Positions 51,501 to 57,997 of a stretch of DNA of 64,000 nt are shown one piece after another. Position numbers and translations under genes: made by a program. The stretch's first letter is position 1, and each line of letters begins with the position of its first letter. This stretch comes from Fumia xinanensis (GTDB lineage: Bacteria > Bacillota > Clostridia > Oscillospirales > Ruminococcaceae). Location of the stretch: the NCBI RefSeq assembly GCF_014384905.1, contig NZ_JACRSV010000005.1:38840-102839 (forward strand), read 5' to 3'. The notes under the pieces are model-generated. The model was given only the letters and a program-made list of their open reading frames with translations, searched no databases and was not told where the DNA came from.

Positions 51501-52414
51501 GCGATTTCCTCGTCGCTGCTGATCCAGGTTACCCTTCTGTCCGTCGCGTTAGAGGGGTAAACAGTGGCGGTCAAAAGAAAATCTTCGCCTGTATACATAA
51601 TGTGGCTTGTCTTGCTCAAGCTGACGCTTTGAACTTCGACATAAGAGCTTCCGCCACCGCCGCCGCTGCCGCCGCTGCCGGACGGTCTGGAGGGAGTCGT
51701 AGTATCTCCACCGCTGATAACGCCGCCAGGAGTCTTTTCATTGCCGTTGGCATCAAATGCGATTTCTGCTTTAGGCAACAAGGCACCAGTAGCAGCACCA
51801 TCTTCTCCAAAGGTATATGTAAGGTTGCCGACTTTGATACGGCCTGTCTGCAGTTCGCCGGTAACTTCATCAAAGTAATAAACTTTGTTGTCGATCTGTA
51901 CCAGACCGGTCTGCATAACGCCGTCTTTGCTGCTGAAATAGTGATTGTTCTTCCAATTGATCCAGCCGACACTCATCTGGCCGCTGGGATTAAAGTGATA
52001 CCATTTATTGGAAATTTTGCGCCAGTGACGGCTCATAACACCGTTTTCATTCAGATGATACCAGGAAGAGCCTTCCTTATACCATCCTTTGGTCATGGCA
52101 CCGCTGGCAGACAAATGATACCATTCACCGTTGATGAATTGCCAACCGGTCTTCATTGCTCCGCTCTGGTCCATGTAATACCACTGGCCATTGATGAATT
52201 TCCAGCCGGTCTGCATAACGCCCGAACCGTCAAAATAATACCAGTTTCCGTGAATCATTTTCCAGCCAGTTGTTTTCTGGCCGTTCTCAGTCCAACTCCA
52301 GTTAGAGTTTGCATCTTTGTTCCAAGCCGCAGATGCACTCATTGGAGCGATACTGGCTGCCAAAACTGCCGCAGTTGTGATTGCAGTCAGTTTTTGCAAG
52401 ACTTTTTTGTTCAT
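45518..52414 (-). CDS. Giant wall-bound protein with Ig-like and discoidin-like domains
   Basis: 2298 residues, exported (signal peptide 1-29, ending SASA). Residues about 49-215 are wall-binding GW..YY repeats, followed by a Gly-rich linker. Then come two BIG2 domains (about 259-338 and 343-432), an Ig-like domain (439-529) and a BIG4-like domain (534-624). The remainder alternates seven discoidin/F5-8C-like modules (about 636-812, 904-1075, 1181-1330, 1397-1567, 1586-1752, 1867-2042 and 2150-2298) with three more Ig-like domains (1089-1179, 1771-1861 and 2059-2146). Nearly every discoidin-like module has an LTDG calcium-site-like motif. Two copies of an unrecognised module of about 60 residues lie at about 834-899 and 1339-1392. 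No glycosidase, peptidase or sortase motif was found, so it is probably an adhesin or glycan-capture scaffold. ATG 52414 follows GGAGGG. Confidence 0.88.
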   Translation of the reverse strand: MNKKVLQKLTAITTAAVLAASIAPMSASAAWNKDANSNWSWTENGQKTTGWKMIHGNWYYFDGSGVMQTGWKFINGQWYYMDQSGAMKTGWQFINGEWYHLSASGAMTKGWYKEGSSWYHLNENGVMSRHWRKISNKWYHFNPSGQMSVGWINWKNNHYFSSKDGVMQTGLVQIDNKVYYFDEVTGELQTGRIKVGNLTYTFGEDGAATGALLPKAEIAFDANGNEKTPGGVISGGDTTTPSRPSGSGGSGGGGGSSYVEVQSVSLSKTSHIMYTGEDFLLTATVYPSNATDRRVTWISSDEEIATVSNGYVRALKEGTVTIKAIADTVEATCRIEIMSKGEEVKVTDITVTSTSGSNEVHVAETLQLQAAVTPANATNKAVNWSSSDNTVATVSTSGLVTAVKEGTATITATAADGSGVTGTFDVTVTKKPATESAKPTFTKDLDTAKSVTVGDSVTLSVTASASDGGKLTYQWYKGSTAISGATGASYTFTADKVGSESYKVVVTNTKDSLTPATATSKTCVVTTKAAPVQDVEITGFAAIDKVVVSEDEHLTTAALAAAKLPAKVTLQYDGGTVDVDATWACADYDAESTGDQTFTASYTLPAGYVDAVDPITVTAIVKLEVAQTTAPIPSQNLIAGVRPTIGIGIGYIAKDHHENSSDMSSPLLDETYDLLTDGVYPAADAVYNEADPESYKGTLYFNWFDQNGAADFTFQFEEKTFEQITLMFRNGTPWGTEAVNGVAEHIKVQAEIDGVWTDIYEGRENNTKGHTDIVLKTEDNKAITATGLKFWFYTWTDETIHKTTALSEIEVLANATDAAADGTLTGGSPVTPELTTIDYAATGTPVVKFVNGRNKADDLAKVTYADGKFTVAEDVTVFSFVDSGVAKQFTNTDGVWSEVTEISKSLIFGVPFTTDVKRDSFGYYSTTFDNPMFAYSLTDGVTPSTDTCNQFGYVTFAGTVLDGVSKDVCFNLENEVTFKQINLDLLKQTVWNDADGYPEHVTIEAKIGGTWATIGDVTGLDITGTDGTAKTLVFTAEEAITADGLRFTFYARQGNTKAVILTGIDVLADADGSAADGSLAAPNEVAEIPSITTDLEATKNVNVGDKVDFAVEAAVSDGGTLSYQWYKDGVAIKGATSNTYSFTAFAAETATYKVEVTNTKAGMLSSMATSTVCTVTVSSEFVNIAKGKPYTFSTESLNWANADDGIKLTDDITPNSTDYTAEGFVAVHTGDGVTTLDITIDLGSEMSFKQVAVDTLLSINGIKAIEKGSISYSSNGTDWTEMGKIDHTQTELGVETILVQSEALVTGRYVKLSYEDSNSWHGLAEIRVWGEAGETPPSDTSVDYTATGTVADISSDVTFADGKFSVPSTVSEFTFTDNGVSLKATKTDGSWTITGESLIYGVKADSNVTEGYGWEAAKPLPDNWQDWLTDGKAVINEGDISTSGRLTWGSVPAFQQEEGFVPTYTFELDPAKSFKQIRIGTVVIPKGDVVVATQPKSVKIELEKDGKWVTLFDNTDTPYTREDQNKVFVFSGDTDISGSKLRISTAVHGEVDAWPGTAINEIEVLANAATGALDGELKAPEAITSDNLIFGKAYTLDATSHTDNDDSNSGDPSKTKLTDGVRFADPIAYNDGNSVLFKADSGVNDIVLSYDFGKDITFKEINMGVLRISGWGIDGMSNLQIEANIDGEWKTIYNANPNNATLDGAEVVTGKNDYFVSSDPITASGLRFTMTKVTAFIVLDEIEVKAEPTAGATKTGDLVVPTAPVDTAATPTIDTDLEAAKTANVGDAVTFTVAASTTDSGTLSYQWYKDDVAIDGAIEATYTIDSVADIDAGSYKVVVTNTNGTATATATSTVCVLTVEAPVVSNNLLAGKTSTCAIPNGALAYWMSDGSGLSAVWNAKLTDGVISTATDPYDADWENILYLAGHDTAGYEADFTWTFDEASFEQVNIHTNLGDPWNAYANGNGQTDHVKIQAKINGTWVTIYEETGLKNDSNAPRKFVFTSDEPITATGLKVWLFAGNRDGVLPVAVSEIEALKTADGSAADGALVKPAVIAQTPSFTTDLSATKDAAMGDTITMSVVASVTDGGTITYQWFKNDVKINGATEASYTINNAQVSDGGNYRVVATNTVGEAVAFADSTVCYVSVKDPNNLAQGCSYTVTEGLSFSGNATNDGKKLTDGQIPGSTAYHDAGYMTAHNPNGTTADIIIDLGAVKSFREVSIDTLKGADGVHPLRTATIYCSETGEDWNELGKITNDEGAQAEGEVKTVSLAANGTAQYIKVTVEQANNWFNLAEIRVLA

Positions 52415-53009
52415 AACGAATCCCTCCACAATTTAATGACACTCATATTTCACACAAGAGAGATAGAATTGCGTTCATCCCCCCTATTTGCAAGACCTCT
52501 TCCTTCAATTGAAGAGCTGAGTTCACAATGCCACACAGTAAAATAAGCTATTTTACTACAATATGGACATTATCCTGCAAAAATATGTTTAATTTATTAT
52601 ATACTAGAAAAAATCAAAAAGCAAGCAATTTTCTATATATTTATCAAAAATCACAGTGGTTTTCATAATGATTTATTGATTATTTACTAAACCAACAACA
52701 TTTTATATACCCTTTTACTAATATGGAAGATTTTTCAATTCTCTGTGTATTACATATTTTTAAAATTCAGTTAAAAACGGGGCATAAATTACTTTTCGGA
52801 ACTTGTCCCTTCTATATTTAAACACCCGTGCTATAAACTTTTTTCTGATCATTTTTATTTGGGTAGCGTACCAAGGTTCCTTTTCAAAAAACATCATATC
52901 ACCTTAGCAAAATATAATTTGTCGAAAATATCACGGCGTATTTTGGCCTTATTTGTAAATAACCGATCGGTCGGCATCGCTTTGTACAGTTTGGCCGCAA
53001 ACAAAAGCA
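52415..53009 (-). other. Long intergenic region upstream of the giant surface protein
   Basis: AT-rich, with no convincing gene on either strand. It contains the likely promoter of the giant protein and a short stem CTCTTC/GAAGAG (near 52498-52517) in its 5' untranslated region. A palindrome ACCGATCGGT lies near 52968. The function of the remaining 350 or so bases is not visible. Confidence 0.4.
52596..52624 (-). promoter_or_regulatory. Likely promoter of the giant surface protein
   Basis: On the minus strand TTGCTT (52624-52619), 17 bases, then a perfect TATAAT (52601-52596). The resulting leader is about 175 bases long. Confidence 0.55.
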
Positions 53010-53041
53010 GTGGGAGCGCCTCCAATTGAAGGCGCTCCCAC
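53010..53041 (-). terminator. Terminator of the kinase-glycohydrolase operon
   Basis: GTGGGAGCGCCT (53010-53021) pairs with AGGCGCTCCCAC (53030-53041). On the minus strand it is followed by TGCTTTTGTTTG. Confidence 0.85.
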
Positions 53042-53058
53042 CGCAATAACAATTTTTA

Positions 53059-53946
53059 TCAATTACTTAAAAATGCTTCGACCTCATTTTTATAAGGGAT
53101 AGAAGGCGCCGCACCCATACGGGAAACCGCTAAAGCAGATGCGGCGCAGGCACATCGCAACACTGTATCTGGCGGAGAGCCGCACAGCAGTTGCGCGATA
53201 AAATATCCGGTAAAAGTATCTCCTGCCGCGGTCGTATCCACTGCCTCCACCGGAAAGGCCTGATGGAAGTACCGGCCTCTTTTATCGTCATAGCAGGCTC
53301 CGTCTTTTCCCAGGGTGAGAACGATTTGTGCTTCGGGATACTTTTCCCGGATGCCAGCCAAAATTGCCTCCCGGCCTCTTGTCCCAGCCAGTGAAGCCCC
53401 TTCTAATCCATTCACCAAAAAACAGGAAACCAAGTGGAGGGGATAGCCAGATATCGCCTCTGTCATAGGAGAGGGATTAAAGAAAATTTGCATCCCCTTA
53501 CGATAGGCCGCTTCCATTATATAAGCAATCTCACACACTTCATTCTGTAGAAGGAGAACGTCACCTTCCCCATATTCTTCTAAGGTCCTGTCGACTTGTT
53601 CCCGGGTAATTTTGTGGTTGGCTCCGGGGTATAGCAGTATGGTGTTCTCTCCTTTTGAGTCCACTTGAATGATCGCATGGCCGCTGGGTGAAGATAACAC
53701 TTGAATTTTATCGGTTTCCGCTCCGCTTTTTTCAAGCTCTTCGATCAAAAACACGCCGTCACTTCCGACACAGCCAGCATGGGCCACCGGTATACCTGCC
53801 CGCGCCAGAGCCACGGATTGGTTAAGTCCTTTTCCCCCGCTAAACCGTTCCATATTAATCGCAGGAATCGTTTCCCCCGGAAGGGCAAAACGCTCCACCC
53901 GATATACATAGTCGATATTCAACGACCCAAAGTTTAAAACTTTCAT
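53059..53946 (-). CDS. PfkB-family sugar kinase (ribokinase-like)
   Basis: A 295-residue carbohydrate or nucleoside kinase. GSLNIDYVYRVERFALPGET at the N-terminus and the FSGGKGLNQSVALARAG substrate motif near residue 35 match ribokinase. The catalytic aspartate lies in DTTAAGDTFTGYF near residue 238. It begins nine bases after the ADP-ribosylglycohydrolase gene, so the two form one operon. It may phosphorylate ribose or a related sugar released by that enzyme (inference). Confidence 0.88.
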   Translation of the reverse strand: MKVLNFGSLNIDYVYRVERFALPGETIPAINMERFSGGKGLNQSVALARAGIPVAHAGCVGSDGVFLIEELEKSGAETDKIQVLSSPSGHAIIQVDSKGENTILLYPGANHKITREQVDRTLEEYGEGDVLLLQNEVCEIAYIMEAAYRKGMQIFFNPSPMTEAISGYPLHLVSCFLVNGLEGASLAGTRGREAILAGIREKYPEAQIVLTLGKDGACYDDKRGRYFHQAFPVEAVDTTAAGDTFTGYFIAQLLCGSPPDTVLRCACAASALAVSRMGAAPSIPYKNEVEAFLSN

Positions 53947-53955
53947 TTTTTCACC

Positions 53956-55308
53956 CTATTTCAGATGGGACAAAGTAATCTCCACTAAATCAGAAATTTT
54001 TACTGACTCGTAACCTGCAATACTAGTGTGAACAGTATTGTTCAAAGGCTTTGTCCAGTACGCCGGAATATTCTTTGCACCCAACATCATGCCCAAAATA
54101 GATCCAACGGTAGCGCCGTTGCAATCGGTGTCAAAACCAGTTTCCACTGCCATGCAGATGGATTTGCTGTAATCCATCCCACCGTATAGCAGACATGCCG
54201 CCACGATCATGGCATTAGGGATCGTATGACACCAGTCGTATCCATTGGCCTCATCATACATGGTGTGAATTTCATCGAGGCACTCTTCTGCACTGCGGCC
54301 GCTCTCATACCAGGACAGCACCTTCTCAATGGCCTCGGTGAGGCGGGACTTTTCAGGGATTTCCTGGAGCCCGGCTTGAATCACCTCTTTGATGTCACTG
54401 CTTACTGCCGCGGCTGCCAACATAGCCGCTACGAACATTTCCCCATAGATACCGTTTTTCACGTGGGAGACAGTCGCATCCCGCCAGGCCATTTCCGCTG
54501 CTGACTGGGTATCTCCAGGGTTGATGTAACCGTAATAATCTGCCCGGATCTGCGCGCCGATCCATTCCCGGAACGGGTTTCGGAAAATCGCCGACTTAGG
54601 CGGCACAATACCGATAGCCGCATTTAGGTACGCAGCCTGCTCCGCTGTACAGTAAGACGTTTTGGGCATGCTCTCCAGCCAGGAATCCACCACGTTTACC
54701 GGTTTGAAATCCCTACCGTATTTTTTGAGAATCCAGACAGCCGCCAATGTGGTGTAATTGGTATCGTCGTCCATGGGCATGCCGTCTACGCAGCGTAACC
54801 AGCAGCGGTCTTCAGCCAATTCCAAGTCCTTAATGGTCTCGGGCGTAGGGTCGAAGTACCCTGAAAGCTTAGTATCCCCTGCCGCCTCAATGATCTTTTT
54901 AATTACTTTTGAATTAAGCCCCTCTACCGGTTTTCCCAGCAAACAGCCACAGATTCTTCCCAGCCATGCGCCGTGTATTTTTTCTTTTAAGGCATCACCA
55001 GTCGGAACCGGCGCAAAATCTTTCCGATTTTTGGGTCTCGCCTCACGGATTTCCTCCAAATCAGACGGCTCCAAATAAGGATATCCCTCCTTCACCGGTG
55101 CTTCCAGCATCGCCTTGAACAACACGTCAGCGCAGTCTTCCCGCACTGGCCCCGCGGGCAGTTTTGACACCGCGTTGACCAGTTCTTCATACTGTTCCAC
55201 ATCCTTACCTTCCTCGGTGTTTTGGCGGAAATCGTTTTGGAGGTTTAGGGAGTACCAGCCGATACCAGGATACCTTTCGTGTTCAAACCATTTCTGATCG
55301 ATGTTCAT
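53956..55308 (-). CDS. ADP-ribosylglycohydrolase family protein
   Basis: A 450-residue cytoplasmic protein. The first 105 residues are an unrecognised extension. The rest is the all-helical ADP-ribosylglycohydrolase (ARH/DraG) fold with its metal motifs: GAWLGRICGCLLGKPVEG near residue 113, MDDDTNYT near residue 179, and the C-terminal ETGFDTDCNGATVGSILG with the DxDxN metal ligands. It may cleave an N-riboside or an ADP-ribosylated substrate. Pairing with a ribokinase-like gene suggests a small-molecule ribose source rather than a protein. Expected regulators are the divergent AraC protein and catabolite repression. Confidence 0.87.
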   Translation of the reverse strand: MNIDQKWFEHERYPGIGWYSLNLQNDFRQNTEEGKDVEQYEELVNAVSKLPAGPVREDCADVLFKAMLEAPVKEGYPYLEPSDLEEIREARPKNRKDFAPVPTGDALKEKIHGAWLGRICGCLLGKPVEGLNSKVIKKIIEAAGDTKLSGYFDPTPETIKDLELAEDRCWLRCVDGMPMDDDTNYTTLAAVWILKKYGRDFKPVNVVDSWLESMPKTSYCTAEQAAYLNAAIGIVPPKSAIFRNPFREWIGAQIRADYYGYINPGDTQSAAEMAWRDATVSHVKNGIYGEMFVAAMLAAAAVSSDIKEVIQAGLQEIPEKSRLTEAIEKVLSWYESGRSAEECLDEIHTMYDEANGYDWCHTIPNAMIVAACLLYGGMDYSKSICMAVETGFDTDCNGATVGSILGMMLGAKNIPAYWTKPLNNTVHTSIAGYESVKISDLVEITLSHLK

Positions 55309-55379
55309 TTAATCACCATTCCTTTTTAAATTCACTGTAACGCTGCCTTTTTTCAAGGCGAAAGGAATAAATACTGATA

Positions 55380-55393
55380 TGAAAATGTTTTCA
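55380..55393. promoter_or_regulatory. CRE-like site (CcpA operator)
   Basis: TGAAAATGTTTTCA matches the CRE consensus TGWNANCGNTNWCA with one change and is a perfect dyad around TG. It lies in the divergent region between the glycohydrolase operon and the AraC gene. Confidence 0.6.
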
Positions 55394-55408
55394 CACAGTT
55401 TCTTCCTT

Positions 55409-55437
55409 TTGAGCAGTTGATTTCTGCCTGTTATAAT
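55409..55437 (+). promoter_or_regulatory. Promoter of the AraC gene
   Basis: TTGAGC (55409-55414), 17 bases, then TATAAT (55432-55437) with an extended TG element directly before the -10 box. Confidence 0.75.
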
Positions 55438-55489
55438 GCTATTATAAAGCTGAAATATTGACGATTCTACTCAATAAGGAGCATTTTCT

Positions 55490-56377
55490 ATGCAAAAAAA
55501 GGCGATTTCCAACTCACTGACAGTAAAATGTCTTCCCGTGCCGCTGGATCCGGAGTTTCCTGTTCACTGCTCTGACGACGTTTACGACCTTCCCGCTCTC
55601 CCGGTCACCTACCTCCATTATCATTCCTCGCTGGAGCTAGGGGTTTGCCTGGAGGGAAGCGGCGTCTTCTATATCGGCAGCCAGACTTTCTCTTTTTCCC
55701 AAGGTGACGTATCCATTATCTTTCCCAATATCATCCATATCGCCCAAAGTGCCCAGGAAAAAGGCAGCAAATGGCGCTTCATTACCGTCGACCTGCCCCA
55801 CATCATTGACAACTCCAAAATTTCCACCCCCTTGGACGGCAGCATGCTCTATAGCGGTATTGTCTCTTCAACAGAAGCGCCCACTCTCACCGAATCGATT
55901 CAACGCCTCATGGAGGAACTCATTTGTCAAAAGGAGTACCGCTCCTCCGCAGCTTCCGCTTGGATTCATCTCATTTTTGTAGAAATTCTCCGCTATTCGG
56001 AACAAAAAGATATCCTCCCGACATTCGATCCGCTCTCAGACCAAAAGATTGAAAAAATCTCACCCGCCATCCTACATATCACCCGCCATTACAATGAATC
56101 TATCCGGATTCAGGATTTAGCTTCTCTTTGCAGTCTGAGCGTTACGGCATTCCGAAGAAATTTTATCGCGGTCATGGACATCGCCCCTCATGAATATCTC
56201 AACCGTGTGCGGGCGAACATGGGGGCGATTCTCTTGATAAAAAGCACGTTACCGGTAGCCGATATTGCCTATGAAGTGGGATGCTCCTCCATTTCCACCT
56301 TCAACCGGATTTTTAAGGAATATTATCATACCACCCCTATTGCTTACCGTATCTCACAAAGGCAGCAAAATAAATAA
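55490..56377 (+). CDS. AraC-family transcriptional regulator
   Basis: A 295-residue regulator with an N-terminal cupin-like sensor (residues about 15-150, YLHYHSSLELGVCLEGSGVFYIG) and a C-terminal double helix-turn-helix (about 185-290, IRIQDLASLCSLSVTAFRRNF and PVADIAYEVGCSSISTFNRIFKEY). RBS AAGGAG is present. It is divergent from the glycohydrolase-kinase operon, and the spacing is right for it to control that operon in response to a sugar. The inducer is unknown. Confidence 0.9.
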   Translation: MQKKAISNSLTVKCLPVPLDPEFPVHCSDDVYDLPALPVTYLHYHSSLELGVCLEGSGVFYIGSQTFSFSQGDVSIIFPNIIHIAQSAQEKGSKWRFITVDLPHIIDNSKISTPLDGSMLYSGIVSSTEAPTLTESIQRLMEELICQKEYRSSAASAWIHLIFVEILRYSEQKDILPTFDPLSDQKIEKISPAILHITRHYNESIRIQDLASLCSLSVTAFRRNFIAVMDIAPHEYLNRVRANMGAILLIKSTLPVADIAYEVGCSSISTFNRIFKEYYHTTPIAYRISQRQQNK

Positions 56378-56380
56378 TTG

Positions 56381-56416
56381 AAAGCCCATCATCCCGGTAC
56401 CGGGATGATGGGCTTT
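56381..56416. terminator. Bidirectional terminator between the AraC and response-regulator genes
   Basis: A perfect 36-base palindrome with an 18-base arm (AAAGCCCATCATCCCGGT and its complement), followed by a T-rich run on the plus strand. It separates two converging genes. Confidence 0.9.
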
Positions 56417-56431
56417 ACTTTTTGTATAATA

Positions 56432-57994
56432 TTATTCATCAATTACAGATTTGCGGTACTGTGAGCGTTTAAATTGAGCAGGAGTCATACCAGCGGTGCT
56501 CTTAAACATCTTAATGAAATATCGGGTATCGTTGTACCCTACTTCATTGCATATCTCATAGATTTTCATATCGCTGTTGAGCAGCAGGCTTTTCGCCAGT
56601 TCCACCCTTTTCTCCATTACGAATTGAATAAAGGACTTTCCAACTTCCTGCTTGAAAAGCCTGCTAAAATACGCCGGGGCCAACCCCACAAAGTCAGATA
56701 CCGACTGCAACGTAATGTCACTTTTATAATTTTGCTCAATGTAATAGATAGCTTTGTTTACCGGAGACAAACTTTTCTGCATTTTGATGTCGTGCAGAAT
56801 CTGTATAGTCGATATGGCGTACTCCTCGATATGGTTGCTGAGAACACTCAGCCTGTCCGCCTCAGTAATTTTTTCAAAGGTAGCCTGTATATCGGTGATA
56901 TCCCCACAGAATGCCGACCGCATCTGGACAATATCCATCGCAATGTTTCGGTAAAGTCCCAAAACCACATCGCAGCTGTAAATCGGATTGTTCCGAATTT
57001 CATCGGATAAGTTGATAAACAGATGGCGGATTCCCATGGTGTCCTCCTCCCGCAGCATGGTTTCCATCATACTTTTATCATAAATAGCGGGAATGAGAGT
57101 TTCGTCGCTAATGGCGGCAATGTCATCATAAAACATGACCTCTTCGTTTTCATACAGGAAGTGAAACCGCTTCACTGTCATGCATTGGGACAGTCCCAGC
57201 GAAATATCGCTATTCATATGAAAAATACTGCTGATAGAGGTAAAGGATTCTAGGCCGTTTTCCTGTCGGCACACCTCACAAAAGCGGCTGAAAAAGCTTT
57301 TCAGGCTGGAGCGGACGTGGGCGGTACTTGCCCCTGAATGAAACCGCTGAATACCAATGACATACTCTGTTCCTAAGCAGCTCCCCATATAGTTACGGTC
57401 CCCTTCAAAAATCCCCTCTAAACGGTTTCTTACTTCTTCCAGGCCATTTGTGGAAATCAAAAAGACCACGAACTGGCAGTTGGTTAGGGACAGCAGAAAA
57501 TCATCACAATAATTTTTAAGGACTGGCGAAACAATGGCCTTATTGTGAAGCAAAAGGCTCAAGACTTTTTCTTTGAGGGAGTTGTCATATTCTGTCAGAC
57601 GGCGATCCGTCCCCCGTTCCTCCAAAATCTCCCCTTTTATTTTTTCAATAACCTCGATGACGCTCTCCAAGCTGGCAGGTTTGGTCAGAAAACTGGAGAC
57701 GCCGATATTGGCCGCCTCTTTGGCATATTCGAACTCCTGGTATCCGGTCAGGATGACGAATTTGGCACGGGATCCTTTATCCCGTGCCCTCCGCGCCAGC
57801 TCTAGGCCAGAACAAATGGGCATACGAATGTCGGTAAATACGATATCGGGGGCCAGCTTTTCGATTTTTTGTAAAGCCTCTTCCCCGTCAGAAGCCTCCC
57901 CAACTATTTCAATTTCGTATTTCTCCCAATCGACAATACTTTTGATACCCTGACGGAACCAGTATTCATCATCCACTATGAGCAGTTTAAACAT
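56432..57994 (-). CDS. YesN-type response regulator (CheY-AraC)
   Basis: A 520-residue two-component regulator. The receiver domain spans residues 1-125, with D9-D10 acidic residues and the phosphorylated aspartate D55 in FTDIRMP. A long middle segment of unassigned fold is followed by an AraC double helix-turn-helix (about 415-515, ITLQSVSDFVGLAPAYFSRLFKQE and KIYEICNEVGYNDTRYFIKMF). It begins three bases after the sensor kinase stop codon. The AAGGAGG site lies inside the end of the kinase gene. Its likely target is the divergent sugar ABC transporter. Confidence 0.93.
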   Translation of the reverse strand: MFKLLIVDDEYWFRQGIKSIVDWEKYEIEIVGEASDGEEALQKIEKLAPDIVFTDIRMPICSGLELARRARDKGSRAKFVILTGYQEFEYAKEAANIGVSSFLTKPASLESVIEVIEKIKGEILEERGTDRRLTEYDNSLKEKVLSLLLHNKAIVSPVLKNYCDDFLLSLTNCQFVVFLISTNGLEEVRNRLEGIFEGDRNYMGSCLGTEYVIGIQRFHSGASTAHVRSSLKSFFSRFCEVCRQENGLESFTSISSIFHMNSDISLGLSQCMTVKRFHFLYENEEVMFYDDIAAISDETLIPAIYDKSMMETMLREEDTMGIRHLFINLSDEIRNNPIYSCDVVLGLYRNIAMDIVQMRSAFCGDITDIQATFEKITEADRLSVLSNHIEEYAISTIQILHDIKMQKSLSPVNKAIYYIEQNYKSDITLQSVSDFVGLAPAYFSRLFKQEVGKSFIQFVMEKRVELAKSLLLNSDMKIYEICNEVGYNDTRYFIKMFKSTAGMTPAQFKRSQYRKSVIDE

Positions 57995-57997
57995 CTG

